From positions 42,635,798-42,699,797 of the forward strand of contig NC_023757.2 of NCBI RefSeq assembly GCF_000499845.2: a stretch of DNA of 64,000 nucleotides, read 5' to 3'. Origin of the DNA: Phaseolus vulgaris. Lineage: Eukaryota > Streptophyta > Magnoliopsida > Fabales > Fabaceae. A model generated the notes under the pieces. That model had not been told where the DNA came from, made no database searches, and saw nothing but the letters and a program-made list of their open reading frames with translations. The position numbers and the translations under genes were made by a program. Below, piece by piece: positions 46,101 through 57,111 of the stretch; within the stretch, counting starts at the first letter, position 1; each line of letters begins with the position of its first letter.

Positions 46101-49100
46101 ATTTCATTTAAAAATAATTTTTTTATCTTGTCTTACAATTTATTTTGTGAAATTAAATTAGATTTAAATTTTACTTAAAAATATATATATATATATTTAC
46201 AAAATAAAAACATAAAATATAGTCTTTATTAACCTTCAAATATTGTTTATGCATTTGTTTTTATATATGCATCATCATCCTTCACTTATTTCAATTCAAC
46301 CTATTCAACCTGATACTTCGAACTCAAAATATGTATATTTATATTTACTTCAAATTTGTAAACTAACACAAAGAAGTTATAGAAATTAACTTTACTTATC
46401 TAACCGTATTCAATATTTTAACATGTATAATCTAATAAGTAAATCAAATTCTCACTAAAAATAACTAATTTCAATATTTTAAAGCAATAATTTATTAAAC
46501 AAACCTAAGAACACTCAAATTTAAATCTTCAAACAATTTTCAACTAAATATAATCCCTTTATAGAAATTAAAATATAATAACTAAGTCATCTTCACATAT
46601 TAAAAGCAATAAAGTATTTTAAAGAAAAATTAGAAAGAAATTGAAGGGGAAAAAGTAAAAAAAAAGAAAAAAGATAAAGATGGATGTATATGCTGAGGTT
46701 ACATTAGTAGTCTAAATCAGCAATCAAAATAACATGTGTCAAAAAAATTTATACAGTTTTTTAAACAATATTATTCTTTTATTATTAATATGATACATAA
46801 CAGTAAAAATAAACCAAACATAAAATTACAAACCATTAAAATCTAGTTGAATTATCTTAGGTTGTTCAGATTAATCTCGACTTACTTATTTTTCCTATTT
46901 TGAATACTTAGTCTAGTTCATCACTAAAAAAAAATCAGTTTAATAGGCTCTGAAAATTAAAAATTTACTAAACCACAGACATTAACTAATTAATATTTTA
47001 GTACATTCGGTGCTTCCTTTTAAGTTTTTTTTTCTTCTTTTTTCGTATGGGATTTCATGTAGACTTTATGAAAATTCATCTCAGTTATGGGTCTTCCATT
47101 ATATATATACATATATCCAAATTCTACGATCCATATGTATAATTTAGTTTTCTTTTTTAGAAATTTGTATAAAACATTTTTAAATAAATTTAATCCAAAA
47201 AGGCACTTCATTGATTTAGTAACCTATACGACCAATGTAACTTTTTTTTAAGTTGATGCGTGTTTTTTGATAATACGTAATGCTATGTTTGTAGCCAACA
47301 TATATTTTTCTTATTTGAACGCAAAGAAAAAGAAAACAGAGAGAAAACAAGTAGTAAGGTAAGAAAAAAAACAAGTGTACGAAAATATATATTTTTTTAA
47401 ATAAAGTAAAAAATAAGATTGTAGCGTTCAAGCTTGTCTGATTTAAAAATAATTCATTCATTCTTAAAAAAAATAGTTTTTTATCCTTATAACATCATGA
47501 CATTTCGTTTATTTTGTATTGATTAGAGAAAAAAAATCAGCCATAAAATCTAATATGCTGCTTATCTTTTGATAATACACTGATTATGGTTGTAATCGTA
47601 ATTTTAATTTTAATGAGATCCAGATTTTGGTGGCTACGGAAGAAGGAAGGCCCACACGCACATTCAAAACCCTAACCAAATTTGTAACCTTCAAAAGAAA
47701 AAAACTTCAAAACCAAACCTTTACCAAAACTCTTATCTTCCAGCTGTCAAGCGTCTGAACCCCCTAATTTGTAGTCACCACCACAAGTCATGTCTGCTCC
47801 ACCACCACTGGACCCCATGCAATGCCTAACAAAACCACCCTAAGTTTTCCTTTACCACCATACGTTACTTATACAACATTTTTTCATTCTATTTTTCTCT
47901 TTTTTTTATTTTTTCATTATTTTATATTCTTATTCTTAACTCTATGTTAAGAAATTATTATGTTTATGTTTTTACTTACTTTAAGTATCAGATTATAAGT
48001 GAACCTCTTTTATCGAAAATCAATTAAAAGTTGATTATGTGAGTCCTCATCGAATTACAAATTCATTTCCGATAAAAATAATTATAATAAAAAAAAATTA
48101 TACATATTTGTTGTTCAAATAGAAATTCCATTATTGAAACACAGTGGGTGCTTTCCTTCAATTTTCAATTCTTCATGCATCATGACGAGTCAACGTTCCC
48201 AAACCCCTCTTTCATAATTGATTGCCAATGTGTTCCTAACATTGTGGACCTAATAAAACATTCTCCAAACATTCATTTTTCGTATCATTAGTACGAAACC
48301 ATGATCCAACCTATGTTTCATATATAACAAATTATTACATCAGGTATCTTTTCATCTCTTCATTTTAAAAAAATATATTCTTCATTACACTTTAACAGAT
48401 TTTGGGACTAATGTTTTTCATCCTCGCAAAGAACTAAAACTACTTTCATAAGTATAGAGATTAGAAACATATTAAATTTTGAAAAAGGGATGATATAGTT
48501 TACCTTTTCTTTTAGCCGTGTCATCCCTTTCACTGGTGGTTATCACTTTATTTCTTTTTTAGCAAGTCGTGACTCATGCGAGGCAAAACCATTCTTGGAA
48601 TACATGAAGAATCTTAGCTCCAACCATTCCAATACAAAATGCAAATACAATTGTACCCTGTCTCTGGTCCCTTTCCTCTGTCCTTCTCTCTGTCATTAAA
48701 AAAGAGAAATATATTAAGATTATTAACCCAAGAAGGGTTCACAGAAACATGCATGTGTCTTATTTTTAGTTTAAGATTTGCATGGGAATACGGTGGTCAA
48801 GGCTGCAGCTAGATTTTGGTTAGATTGCAACAATAAAGGCGATAGAAGAAGCTTGTGCTCCAAGCACACCACACAGTACCTTCCTTTTTTTTTCATTCTC
48901 TCTCTCCCTAGTCTACAACCTTTAATAGTTTTCTATATACAAAAGCAAAGAAGCAAAGCATCTCTTCTCGCTCCTCCACATTGTTTTGCTTTCCCTTGCA
49001 AGTTTCAATTCAACCTTTTTTTTTTGCTTACACTTCTTAGCTGCCTCTTTTTTTCCTTTATATATAGACTGATCGACATACAATTAACATTGTCGGTGTT

Positions 49101-49459
49101 GTATCCTTTTGTGCAAAATCCATCCAAAGTCTGAAATCTCCACCTTATCCGATAATTAAACAATTACTTAATGTGGCTAAAATGGGTCAAGAGACTTCAA
49201 GCTTTTAGTTCTCCCTGGCCCAAAACTTTTGCAGCTGTTCCTAGTTTGAAATGCATGAAAAATTACTATCGTGTGTACTTTCTCATTAGGCCCCACTTTT
49301 GATCACAGAGACTAAGAATGGTCCTCCCCTAGTCTCTTAAGGCCATAGTTCCATTCTATTTGTTTTGTTATTCCATAGCATTTGTGATATTTTCCTAAGG
49401 GAAGCATAACAACACCATCTCCCTCTCCACTTACCTGTGAGAGAATCTGAAGTAACGAA
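43190..49459. other. Long AT-rich intergenic region
   Basis: About 6.2 kb without a supported gene. It includes long A/T runs, TA microsatellites (about 44467-44484, 46182-46195) and an extremely AT-rich block at 44440-44800. From about 48860 to 49140 the DNA becomes CT-rich (tctctctctccct, several T tracts), which fits a 5' leader, perhaps with a leader intron, of the membrane-protein gene at 49460. A 118-codon frame there (48778-49134) is not conserved with anything I know. Confidence 0.5.
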
Positions 49460-51811
49460 ATGAGGTTTGTGACAGGCTCTCCGAAAGGCACCTGGCAACC
49501 CATCATCACTTCGGATACAACCACACAAAGTTACTGGTTGAATTGGAGGGTCCTGGTTTGTGTCATTTGGGTTCTTCTTTCGGCTATCTTTTCTTCATTG
49601 ATTATATTGAAGTATGAAGTTTCAAGGAAGGCAACAGGAAATGATGACAAGGAAGAGAAGAAAGAAACATTGTCCACTCTGTATGAGGATGAAATTTGGA
49701 GGCCTTGTTTGAAAGGAATCCACCCTGTCTGGTTACTGGGGTTTAGAGTTTTTGCATTTGTTGTACTATTGGTGCTTCTCATACTCACTGCCACTGCGGA
49801 CGGAGGAAGCATTTTCTACTTTTATACTCAGTGAGTGTTCGTTTCCCCTTTTGAATTTCTTCATATAAAATTTGAATGTTGTTGAAATGGATTAATGCAC
49901 ATTATATGCACAGGGTCTCTCTGCATATGTATAACTACAGCCCGGTTTCTATGAACTTCTCAGTAAACAATTGCGGGAGAAATAATAACATAATAAGTTA
50001 AACGAATCAAACTCGTAAACTAAAATTGAACTTATGCATATTAATGTTTTTCTACATTAAGAACCATCCTAAGTTGTTGGTATAGAACAGAAAGCAGAAG
50101 TCTGTGGCTGGACCACAAATTTGAAAGCTAATTAAACTTTAAACAGAGTTCATTAATCTCAAATCAAAACTAAGCTGGTAGTTTTGTTTTGCTAGATGAA
50201 GGGATTGTTTCGTTTCTTGGACTTAAAGAGGCTCATACAATCCCTTTTGTTATCGGTTTGTGTGTGCCTAACATAACAAGTGTTTTTTACCCCATAAAAT
50301 CTTCCATTTGAAGCTGCTATCTTTTATAACAAAAGGCCCGTTTCAGCTCTTACTGCATGGATTAGCTTGTAAAGGATTTCTCTTCTGGCTTTTGATTATT
50401 GATTTTTCCTTCTTTTGCTTTTTGTTGCTATGAAACAGGTGGACTTTTGCTGCAGTCACCATTTATTTTGGGGTAAATGATTCTCTTATGAAGGGCCTCA
50501 TAATTTGTTTGCTATTTCATGTATGTGATCTAGTGCATAATCTGGCTATACACTGTCATTGTATGTTTGATTTTGTAGCTGGGATCTTTGCTCTCCATTC
50601 GTGGATGTTACCAGCATCTTAAAGAAGCCAGTGGTGATAAGGTTAGAAATGTTGATGGAGATGCAGAGCAAGGAATTTATGATGCACCTTCAACCCCCCA
50701 CAGTTCTAATCCATCAAACAATGACAAAGGATTAGGAGTTCCACAAGAACATCTTGTTCGCCAACCTGCGGGCACCTGGGGTTATATCTTTCAAATAATA
50801 TTCCAGGTAAACTTGGCCTACATCACTGGTTTATACAAGTGATGAACTCAACTTTTAGTAAATCTTTATCTTTTTGTCCTTCATTAACATTTTCAGCCTA
50901 ACATTACTTTATTGACAAATGAGATGGCACATAAATTGTCTTTTTTTTTTTTTGTGAACAGATGATTGCAGGTGCTGTAATGCTGACAGATTGTGTGTTT
51001 TGGTTCATAATTGTTCCGTTTCTAACAATGAAAGATTATAACATAAATTTGGTAAGCCATGTGTGACTCAATAGATTAGATTTGTTAATATTTTTTTTAT
51101 AACATAAGCATACATACATAGTTGTAACTTGTATTACACCTGCGTTCCTTTTCTTACCATAAGAGGAGACATCAGAGCTAAATCATAAGTCAAAATTTGT
51201 AATGTGGCAGCTAATAATCAGTATGCACACCATCAATGCTGTTTTCCTGCTAGGTGATGCGTCTTTAAATTCCTTGGTGAGTTTCTAGATTTGATTCCAT
51301 TTCCATTGCATATACATATTTAAATTAAATCCTTACCCTTTATTTTGTTCTCTGCAGAGGTTCCCTTGGTTTCGAATAGGATACTTTTGCATGTGGACAA
51401 TTACATACGTGATTCTCCAGTGGATTGTTCATGCTATAGTTAAACTCTGGTAACAACCCTTATTATTATTTTGATCACTAAATCACTAAAGAAACATCTT
51501 AATTATACGTTTTTTTTCTCTAAACAGGTGGCCATATCCATTTCTTGATTTGTCCTCCTCGTATGCTCCACTATGGTATACATTATTTATTCTTCTTATG
51601 TTCATGTTTCTATTTGTGGGGTATCTGATTCTGATTAAGTGTTGATATAACATTTTGCTAACACTTTCTCACTGGCTTGTAATTGATTTTCAGTTACTTT
51701 TCGATGGCATTATTGCATATTCCGTGCTATGGCATATTCGCTTTGATAATGAAGCTAAAACACAGCGTGTTGTCTACGCGGTACCCTGACTCGTACCTAT
51801 GTATCAGATGA
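49460..51811 (+). CDS. Plant multi-pass membrane protein, function unknown
   Basis: Eight exons: 49460-49830, 50439-50472, 50579-50806, 50962-51051, 51211-51276, 51358-51449, 51528-51575, 51694-51811; the product is 348 aa. Around seven hydrophobic spans: about 29-50, 91-113, 125-145, 212-234, 242-262, 270-293 and 308-330. There is a charged loop at 51-80 (KEEKKE) and a long hydrophilic loop at 145-200 with Ser/Pro-rich text. Recognisable words are TWQPIITSDTTTQSYWLNWR near the N-terminus, PVWLLGFRVFAF, HTINAVFLLGD, FPWFRIGYF and HIPCYGIFALI near the C-terminus. They match a plant-specific family, including Arabidopsis At1g10660 and At5g62960, usually annotated only as a transmembrane protein. 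There is no signal peptide and no catalytic motif. Alternative frames in exon 8 are excluded by phase. The substrate and membrane are unknown. Confidence 0.85.
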
Positions 51812-53070
51812 CTTCAATTTTCAGAAGAACATAAATTTTCTGGTAGAAAAAGGGAAGAGACGTAGTTGTAAGAAAATAGTAAAAAAGATCATATTCAGAA
51901 GAAGTTTGGGTTCATAAGTTGACGTGAACAAATACAAAAGGCAAAGTATATAAGTTTTGTTGTTGTTCTTGAGTTTTTAATGGTTAAGAAGCAAGGAGAG
52001 TTTTAGGCGTTACTTTGTGTTGACACTTGTCGAAAGATGGCATGTGTATGTAAAAACTGCAATGAGTGCATTGATTTATTGATTTATTATAATATAGTTA
52101 TTTAGTATTTCTTTTAATTATAAAAAATATTGTTTTTTAAAAAAATATTGGAAATGAGGAAAATAAAACTAAAGAAACTCTTTTCCATATGATATCTTTA
52201 AACTTAGAACATCTATCAGGCATGCTTGTTTACGTAAAATTTTCAAAAACTTTTAGAAGAAAATTTACTATAAGGTTGTTAAAATAAGTGTTTACTTGTG
52301 TTAATTTTTCTCATTTTCCTGCTATTTTTTACCCAAGAAATATATTCTTTACTGATAAAAATAATTAAGTGCTCGTATATGCAATTGTGTTATAGATACT
52401 CTTACATGTCATCATTTTATTATTTTATGTACTCTTTCTGATCATAATTTAAATTATCTTTTGATAATTTCAGTAATGAATGTTTTTAATTAAAATGTGT
52501 TTATATTATTGAAGTGAAATAATTTTTTAACTCATTCCATTGATTTTTAAAACTGTAAAATTATTATCCAAATTCATTAAATAACAACTAAAATGTACTA
52601 GAGAAGTATTACAACTCACAGTTTAATTATTTTTAATATATTTCATTCAATGAGAAAAAATAATTAAAAGAGCGTGTTCCTTATATTTTTCTTACAACTA
52701 TTGTTGTTTTTAGCATTAGTCTTTTAGGAGTTGTTTAAAAAAAAAAAATGATTTTTTAACACCCCATTTTTCCTTTATTCCAAATTACATTTTCTTTTAA
52801 GTGTTGGATTACTTATGTGATAGGAGTATTTTTGTAAAATAATAGGCATAAGAGAGATGTAATTTGGAGCATTGATGTCATCACTGCTCTTAAAAAAATC
52901 ATATACATATATAAAGAAAGAATAAATAAATTTAACTTAAAAATAAAATTAGCTTATACATAAATTAAATTATTTAGAAGATTGATATAAAACCATTTTA
53001 ATAAATTAATTTATGTATAGACTAATTTAGTCTTTAAATAGTTTTTTCTTGAAAATATTATTATTATTGT
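51812..53070. other. Intergenic, 3' of the membrane-protein gene
   Basis: AT-rich. The first about 300 bases likely hold the 3' untranslated region (aataaaactaaag around 52160 is one possible signal among many). Nothing else is recognised. Confidence 0.5.
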
Positions 53071-54632
53071 AAGAGCCGAAAATGTATCATCCTCACTATT
53101 GTGTTCGTCCTTCAGTCTTCTAGGTCGGTTTTGTACAATACTCAGTCGTTAGTCTTCGACCCAGACAGGAAGGTACTTGTAAAAGGTCTTTCGACACTCA
53201 AGTTAGTTCTTGATATTTGATGGTTGAAATAATAAATGTGTAGATTTGCCTTGTTTTGGAGCATGTATTTATAAGGTAAAGATGGACCTTTGGTAGTGAG
53301 TTGGTTTAGCGCGAATTATCGAGTTAATCATAGTATTAGACAGTTATTTCGTACACTTTAATTATGCTAATGATGCGCCTATATATGGTGTTTCTTGGTT
53401 TGTGGATGTGTATTTGACTAAACTTCTAGGATGTCTTTAGTCATGTATTCAATGAGGTGTTTGACCACGGATGGTACACTAGCCCTCAAACTCCAAAAGC
53501 TTTTTGCTTTTCTAGAGTTGGATTGTCAGTTAATGATTTGAAAGAAAAAATTATCTTGTTTAGGTGGTCCTGTTGGTGCTGAGATGTACTTTACTATTTA
53601 TTTGTACATTGACCCAGGCTTGATTGGACAAAGGTCTTGAAGAGTCTAGAAACTTCTACGTTTTGGCGGAGTTTGCGTTTGTGGGATTCATTATGGGGTC
53701 ATTATAGTCGTTGGATTGAGATTGATTTAATAGTTGGGAAATGGTGTAACATTTGGACTTGTATGTTCTTGGTGCATTGGTTCATGCCGATAACATTTAG
53801 GTTGTGTCGAGAACATCTAGGTTGGTACTGAGAACATCTAGATTGATGTTCTACTTTGACATCGTGGTTGATGTAAAGCTAAATACATGTTGATTCATGC
53901 CGATAAAATCTAGGTTGATATCGAGAACATCTTGGTTGATGCCGAGAACCTCTAGGTTGATGGCAAAAACATCTAAGTTGATGGCAATAACATCTATGTT
54001 GAAAGTATGTCGATGTGTCTCTCCCATTATGTCGGAAGTATTTGTCATGATATTCAACAAGTTATCGACCTTCTAACTTTTGGCCTCTGGAGGTCAAGTC
54101 ATCGCTGACGACAAATAAATTGAAGACGGTGGTATACTTTTGGCAGGGAGCCTTGCTCGGACTCTAGGTCTGCGGTATTGAAGTTTTCTTTGCTAGCTTC
54201 TTCCTTATCTCTTTGTTCTTCTATTTGAGAATATGATTTTTTTTTAAGGTTTTTAGCTTGATCTCAATTATTTCTCTTTGCATGACCATAAGTTCATTTG
54301 GTCAGTCTTTATTGTTCTCAAATTAGTTGTTTTTAGTCATTAGTTATGTTCATGTTAGTTACCATAAAGCCTTCTAAAGTCCTTCTCAACCTTCCAATGG
54401 GCACACCAATTGTTCTTGTGAGAGTCAAAAAGGTTTTGTCCTTAATGTAGCGTTCTTCCTTCAATTTTTTGGGTATCGACTCCGCATAGTACGCAGTTAT
54501 CAGTATTCAAGGCAAGTGGGAGCGATACCTGCAAAATGTCCTCCATGCTCAAGTTAATCATCAATATTGTTTGAGGATAATAAATATTGACAAATGCATA
54601 CATTTATCCTATCTTAGAACATGTATGTATAG
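53071..54632. mobile_element. Putative non-autonomous LTR-like element
   Basis: Two diverged direct repeats (53071-53280 and 54418-54632) start TGTAAGAGCC and TGTGAGAGTC. They share a 'gtacttgtaaaaggtc'/'atacctgcaaaatgtc' block, then 'ctcaagtta' and 'catgtat.tata'. They enclose about 1.1 kb without enzyme coding but with a minisatellite. A third degenerate copy lies at 385-560. The right repeat is cut by the hAT-like MITE. The repeats are too diverged to be a recent pair, and the class is uncertain. Confidence 0.5.
53792..54007. repeat. 21-bp minisatellite
   Basis: About eight imperfect copies of a unit close to AACATCTAGGTTGATGCCGA+G, interrupted by a 50-bp unrelated stretch near 53842-53892. 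Because 21 is a multiple of three, one minus-strand frame stays open as a repetitive INLDV-like peptide. Confidence 0.8.
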
Positions 54633-55127
54633 TAGGGGTGACAAAGTGGGGTAGGTCGGTTCGCAACTCGCTAAAAAAACGCGGGGTGGTTGCTTATTTC
54701 AACCTGTTGGCTCGTTTAGACTCGTCCCGCATAACCACAGCTCGCACGGGTCAAGTGCGGGGCAGGGCGGGTTGACCCGCATAACTTTAAAATGTAGAAA
54801 TTTCTTTTTTTCTGCACCTCCATATTTTCTTCATGTAGCCTCATATTTCACATTCCAAAATTTTTAATAACATTTTACTATGCATGTCTCGTGAAAATAT
54901 TATGAGACCATTTACCTAATGCATCTAAATAAAAGAAATCAAAATTTTTATTTAAAAAAATATTTCTTATGCGGCCTGCCATAGGCTCGCGGGCCAACCT
55001 TTATGCGGGATGGGCTACAAAAATCAGCCCACAAATTCTATGCAAGACGGGCCAACCCGGTCCATTTTTTGCATACCAAGTGCAGAACGAGCCTATACAA
55101 GGCGGGCCAACCCGCATTGCCACCCTT
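54633..55127. mobile_element. hAT-like MITE
   Basis: About 495 bp. The left end starts TAGGGGTGACAAAG and the reverse complement of the right end starts TAAGGGTGGCAATG. The inner parts are unusually GC-rich (gcgggttgacccgcat, ggcgggccaacccgcat), as in many plant repeats with GGGTGGCAA ends. The 8-bp flanks do not match, so insertion type is inferred from the ends alone. Confidence 0.55.
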
Positions 55128-55137
55128 AAAAAATTAA

Positions 55138-55531
55138 GGCTTCTTCTTCCTGCACCCCTACATTTTTCTTCCTGCACCCCCACAATTTTGTAAATCCCAA
55201 AACTGACCTTCACCTTGTTTCGAAAGCAACTTGTTGATTTCCGGATTGCTGAATCTGGAAGTCTAATTTTTGTTACAGATTGATGGATTCGGAAGATTAC
55301 CGGATTCATCAATCCAGAATATTTATGGATTTTTCAATCCGGAATGCAAAAAAATAAATGCGGATTTCCCATTCCATAAAATTACCGAATTGCATTGTCC
55401 GAAAGAAGAAAAATTAGTGTGAATTTTATGTGTATTTTGAGGTTTTTAAAAAATAGTAAGGATATTATTGTCTTTGCATTACATTGTGGGGGTGCAGGAA
55501 GAAAAATGTAGGGGTGCAGGAAGAAACTGCC
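55138..55531. mobile_element. Mutator-like MITE with perfect 9-bp target duplication
   Basis: 394 bp. Both ends share about 49 bp of inverted repeat, GGCnnnTTCTTCCTGCACCCC and then CATTTTTCTTCCTGCACCCC continuing to CACAAT, with three mismatches, all near the tip. Each end itself contains the CTTCCTGCACCCC word twice. The flanks at 55129-55137 and 55532-55540 are both AAAAATTAA. A 9-bp duplication with long inverted ends is the Mutator signature. No transposase is present. Confidence 0.85.
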
Positions 55532-55540
55532 AAAAATTAA

Positions 55541-57055
55541 AGATATTTGTCAATATTTGTTGCTAGATGTGAAGAGAGTGAAGATATAAGTAGTTACTTT
55601 TCTAAAATATGAAACTCAAATTTTATTTAATTATTTTTTCGGTTGATTTTGTAGTTTTAAATAAATTTTAACTATTACCAAATATATATATTTTTATCCA
55701 TCAATAAATTTACCATATATTAGTACTATAATAACTATATTTTAATAAAATTTATGTGTTTTTTTTATTAAAATGAACTGTCAATTTTAATATTAAACGT
55801 AATTATATATAAATGAAAAAAAAAATACGATTATAGTGTTAGTTTGAGTAAAGTTTGTAAGTAATAAAATATTATAGTAAGATATTATTTAATTTGATTA
55901 AATTTTATATTTAATTTTTTCCAAATTTTAATATAATAAAATAAAAAATATAAGTAATAAAAGATCAACTCAAACTGAATGATAAGATATTAATTAATTT
56001 GAATAATCAGTTTTTATATTTGATTTCAAATTTTTTTAAAAAAAATATAAGTGATAAAAGAACACACTGAATAATTGGTTTTTATATTGTATTTGGAAAA
56101 AAATAATGGTAGCTAGATGTGGAGAGTGGACGGATTTATAAGTTACTTTTTAAACTGATTTTATTATCTATTTTTAAAATTAAAGATATCTATTATTTAT
56201 TATTGAATTTTATTATATCTTATTTTTAATGTTATTTATATTTTAGTTAATATTAATGATCTATTTTATGCTTGCTACTTCAAATTAGTTTATAAATATC
56301 CTTCTATATTTATTTTATTATATTATTGTTAATTTATTTTGATTATTTTGTAATTTTAAAAGTTAATAAAAGCATATTTTTTCCATTTTTTTTATTATCA
56401 CTTAGTGGTTGTTAGATGTGCACAGAGTGAAGAGGGATGAGTACGTTGATTTAAACTGATTTTATTATCTATTTTTAAAATTAAAAGATATCTATTATGT
56501 TCTCCGATTTTATTTTGCCCATACAATCTTCAATACAATAAAGATTCAACAGCACCACCATCCCTAGTGTTTCGTTCAATACTAAAAGTGTGTTTTATAA
56601 CATTGTTTATTAGAATTTTAATATTTAACATAAAAACAAAAAAATGCAGATACATAATAGAAATAAAAAATTAAATACATAATAACAATAAAAATGCAAA
56701 TACACATTAATAATAAAAATAAAAAATGCGATACATCCATTAGTGACAATTTTACAACCGTATACAAATTTTTTTATGTAACAATTTTAATAAAAAATAA
56801 AATTATAATTAAATGATAAAAAAATTATTAAAATAATAACATTAAATATTGTATGATGAGTGCAGAAAAAAAAATATTGCCAATATATAATGATTTTTTA
56901 TACATATCGAAATCGCAATCTAAATCTAATCATAACATACTCAAAATTTCTAATTTGTGTGTAAAAAGTATTTTCCAATAATTAATCGAATTTATTTATT
57001 TATTAGGTCCAAAAAAGCGCACATTTTTAGTCCTTGTCAAATTTTCGTTGTGCTA
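55541..57055. other. AT-rich intergenic before MPP10
   Basis: No gene. Contains two related segments at about 56110-56215 and 56407-56515 (listed as a repeat) and long A runs. The first 100 bases after the MITE (gctagatgtgaagagagtg) belong to the same small repeat family. Confidence 0.5.
56110..56515. repeat. Two direct copies of a ~100-bp repeat
   Basis: Both copies read tagatgtg.a.agagtg.a and then aaactgattttattatctat and 'aaaattaa.agatatctatta', about 300 bases apart. A third, shorter version starts near 55568. Confidence 0.7.
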
Positions 57056-57073
57056 AAACCCTAAACTAAACCC
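57056..57073 (+). promoter_or_regulatory. Telo-box cluster upstream of MPP10
   Basis: AAACCCTAAA at 57056 followed by CTAAACCC at 57066, about 40-55 bases before the start codon. Telo-boxes (AAACCCTAA) are common near the start of plant ribosomal-protein and ribosome-biogenesis genes, so this fits the MPP10 identification. Confidence 0.7.
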
Positions 57074-57111
57074 TTTCATCACCGCAGAACAGAGTCACAG
57101 TGCACCCAACA

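Noticed and set aside
48778..49134. 118-codon plus-strand frame
   Set aside because: CT-rich leader-like DNA upstream of the membrane-protein gene; no domain and low complexity.
51711..51790. Alternative frame for the last exon of the membrane protein (ending RVVYAVP)
   Set aside because: Splice phase from exon 7 requires the frame containing HIPCYGIFALI, which is the conserved family end.
53851..54060. 69-codon minus-strand frame with INLDV-like repeats
   Set aside because: Product of a 21-bp minisatellite, not a gene.
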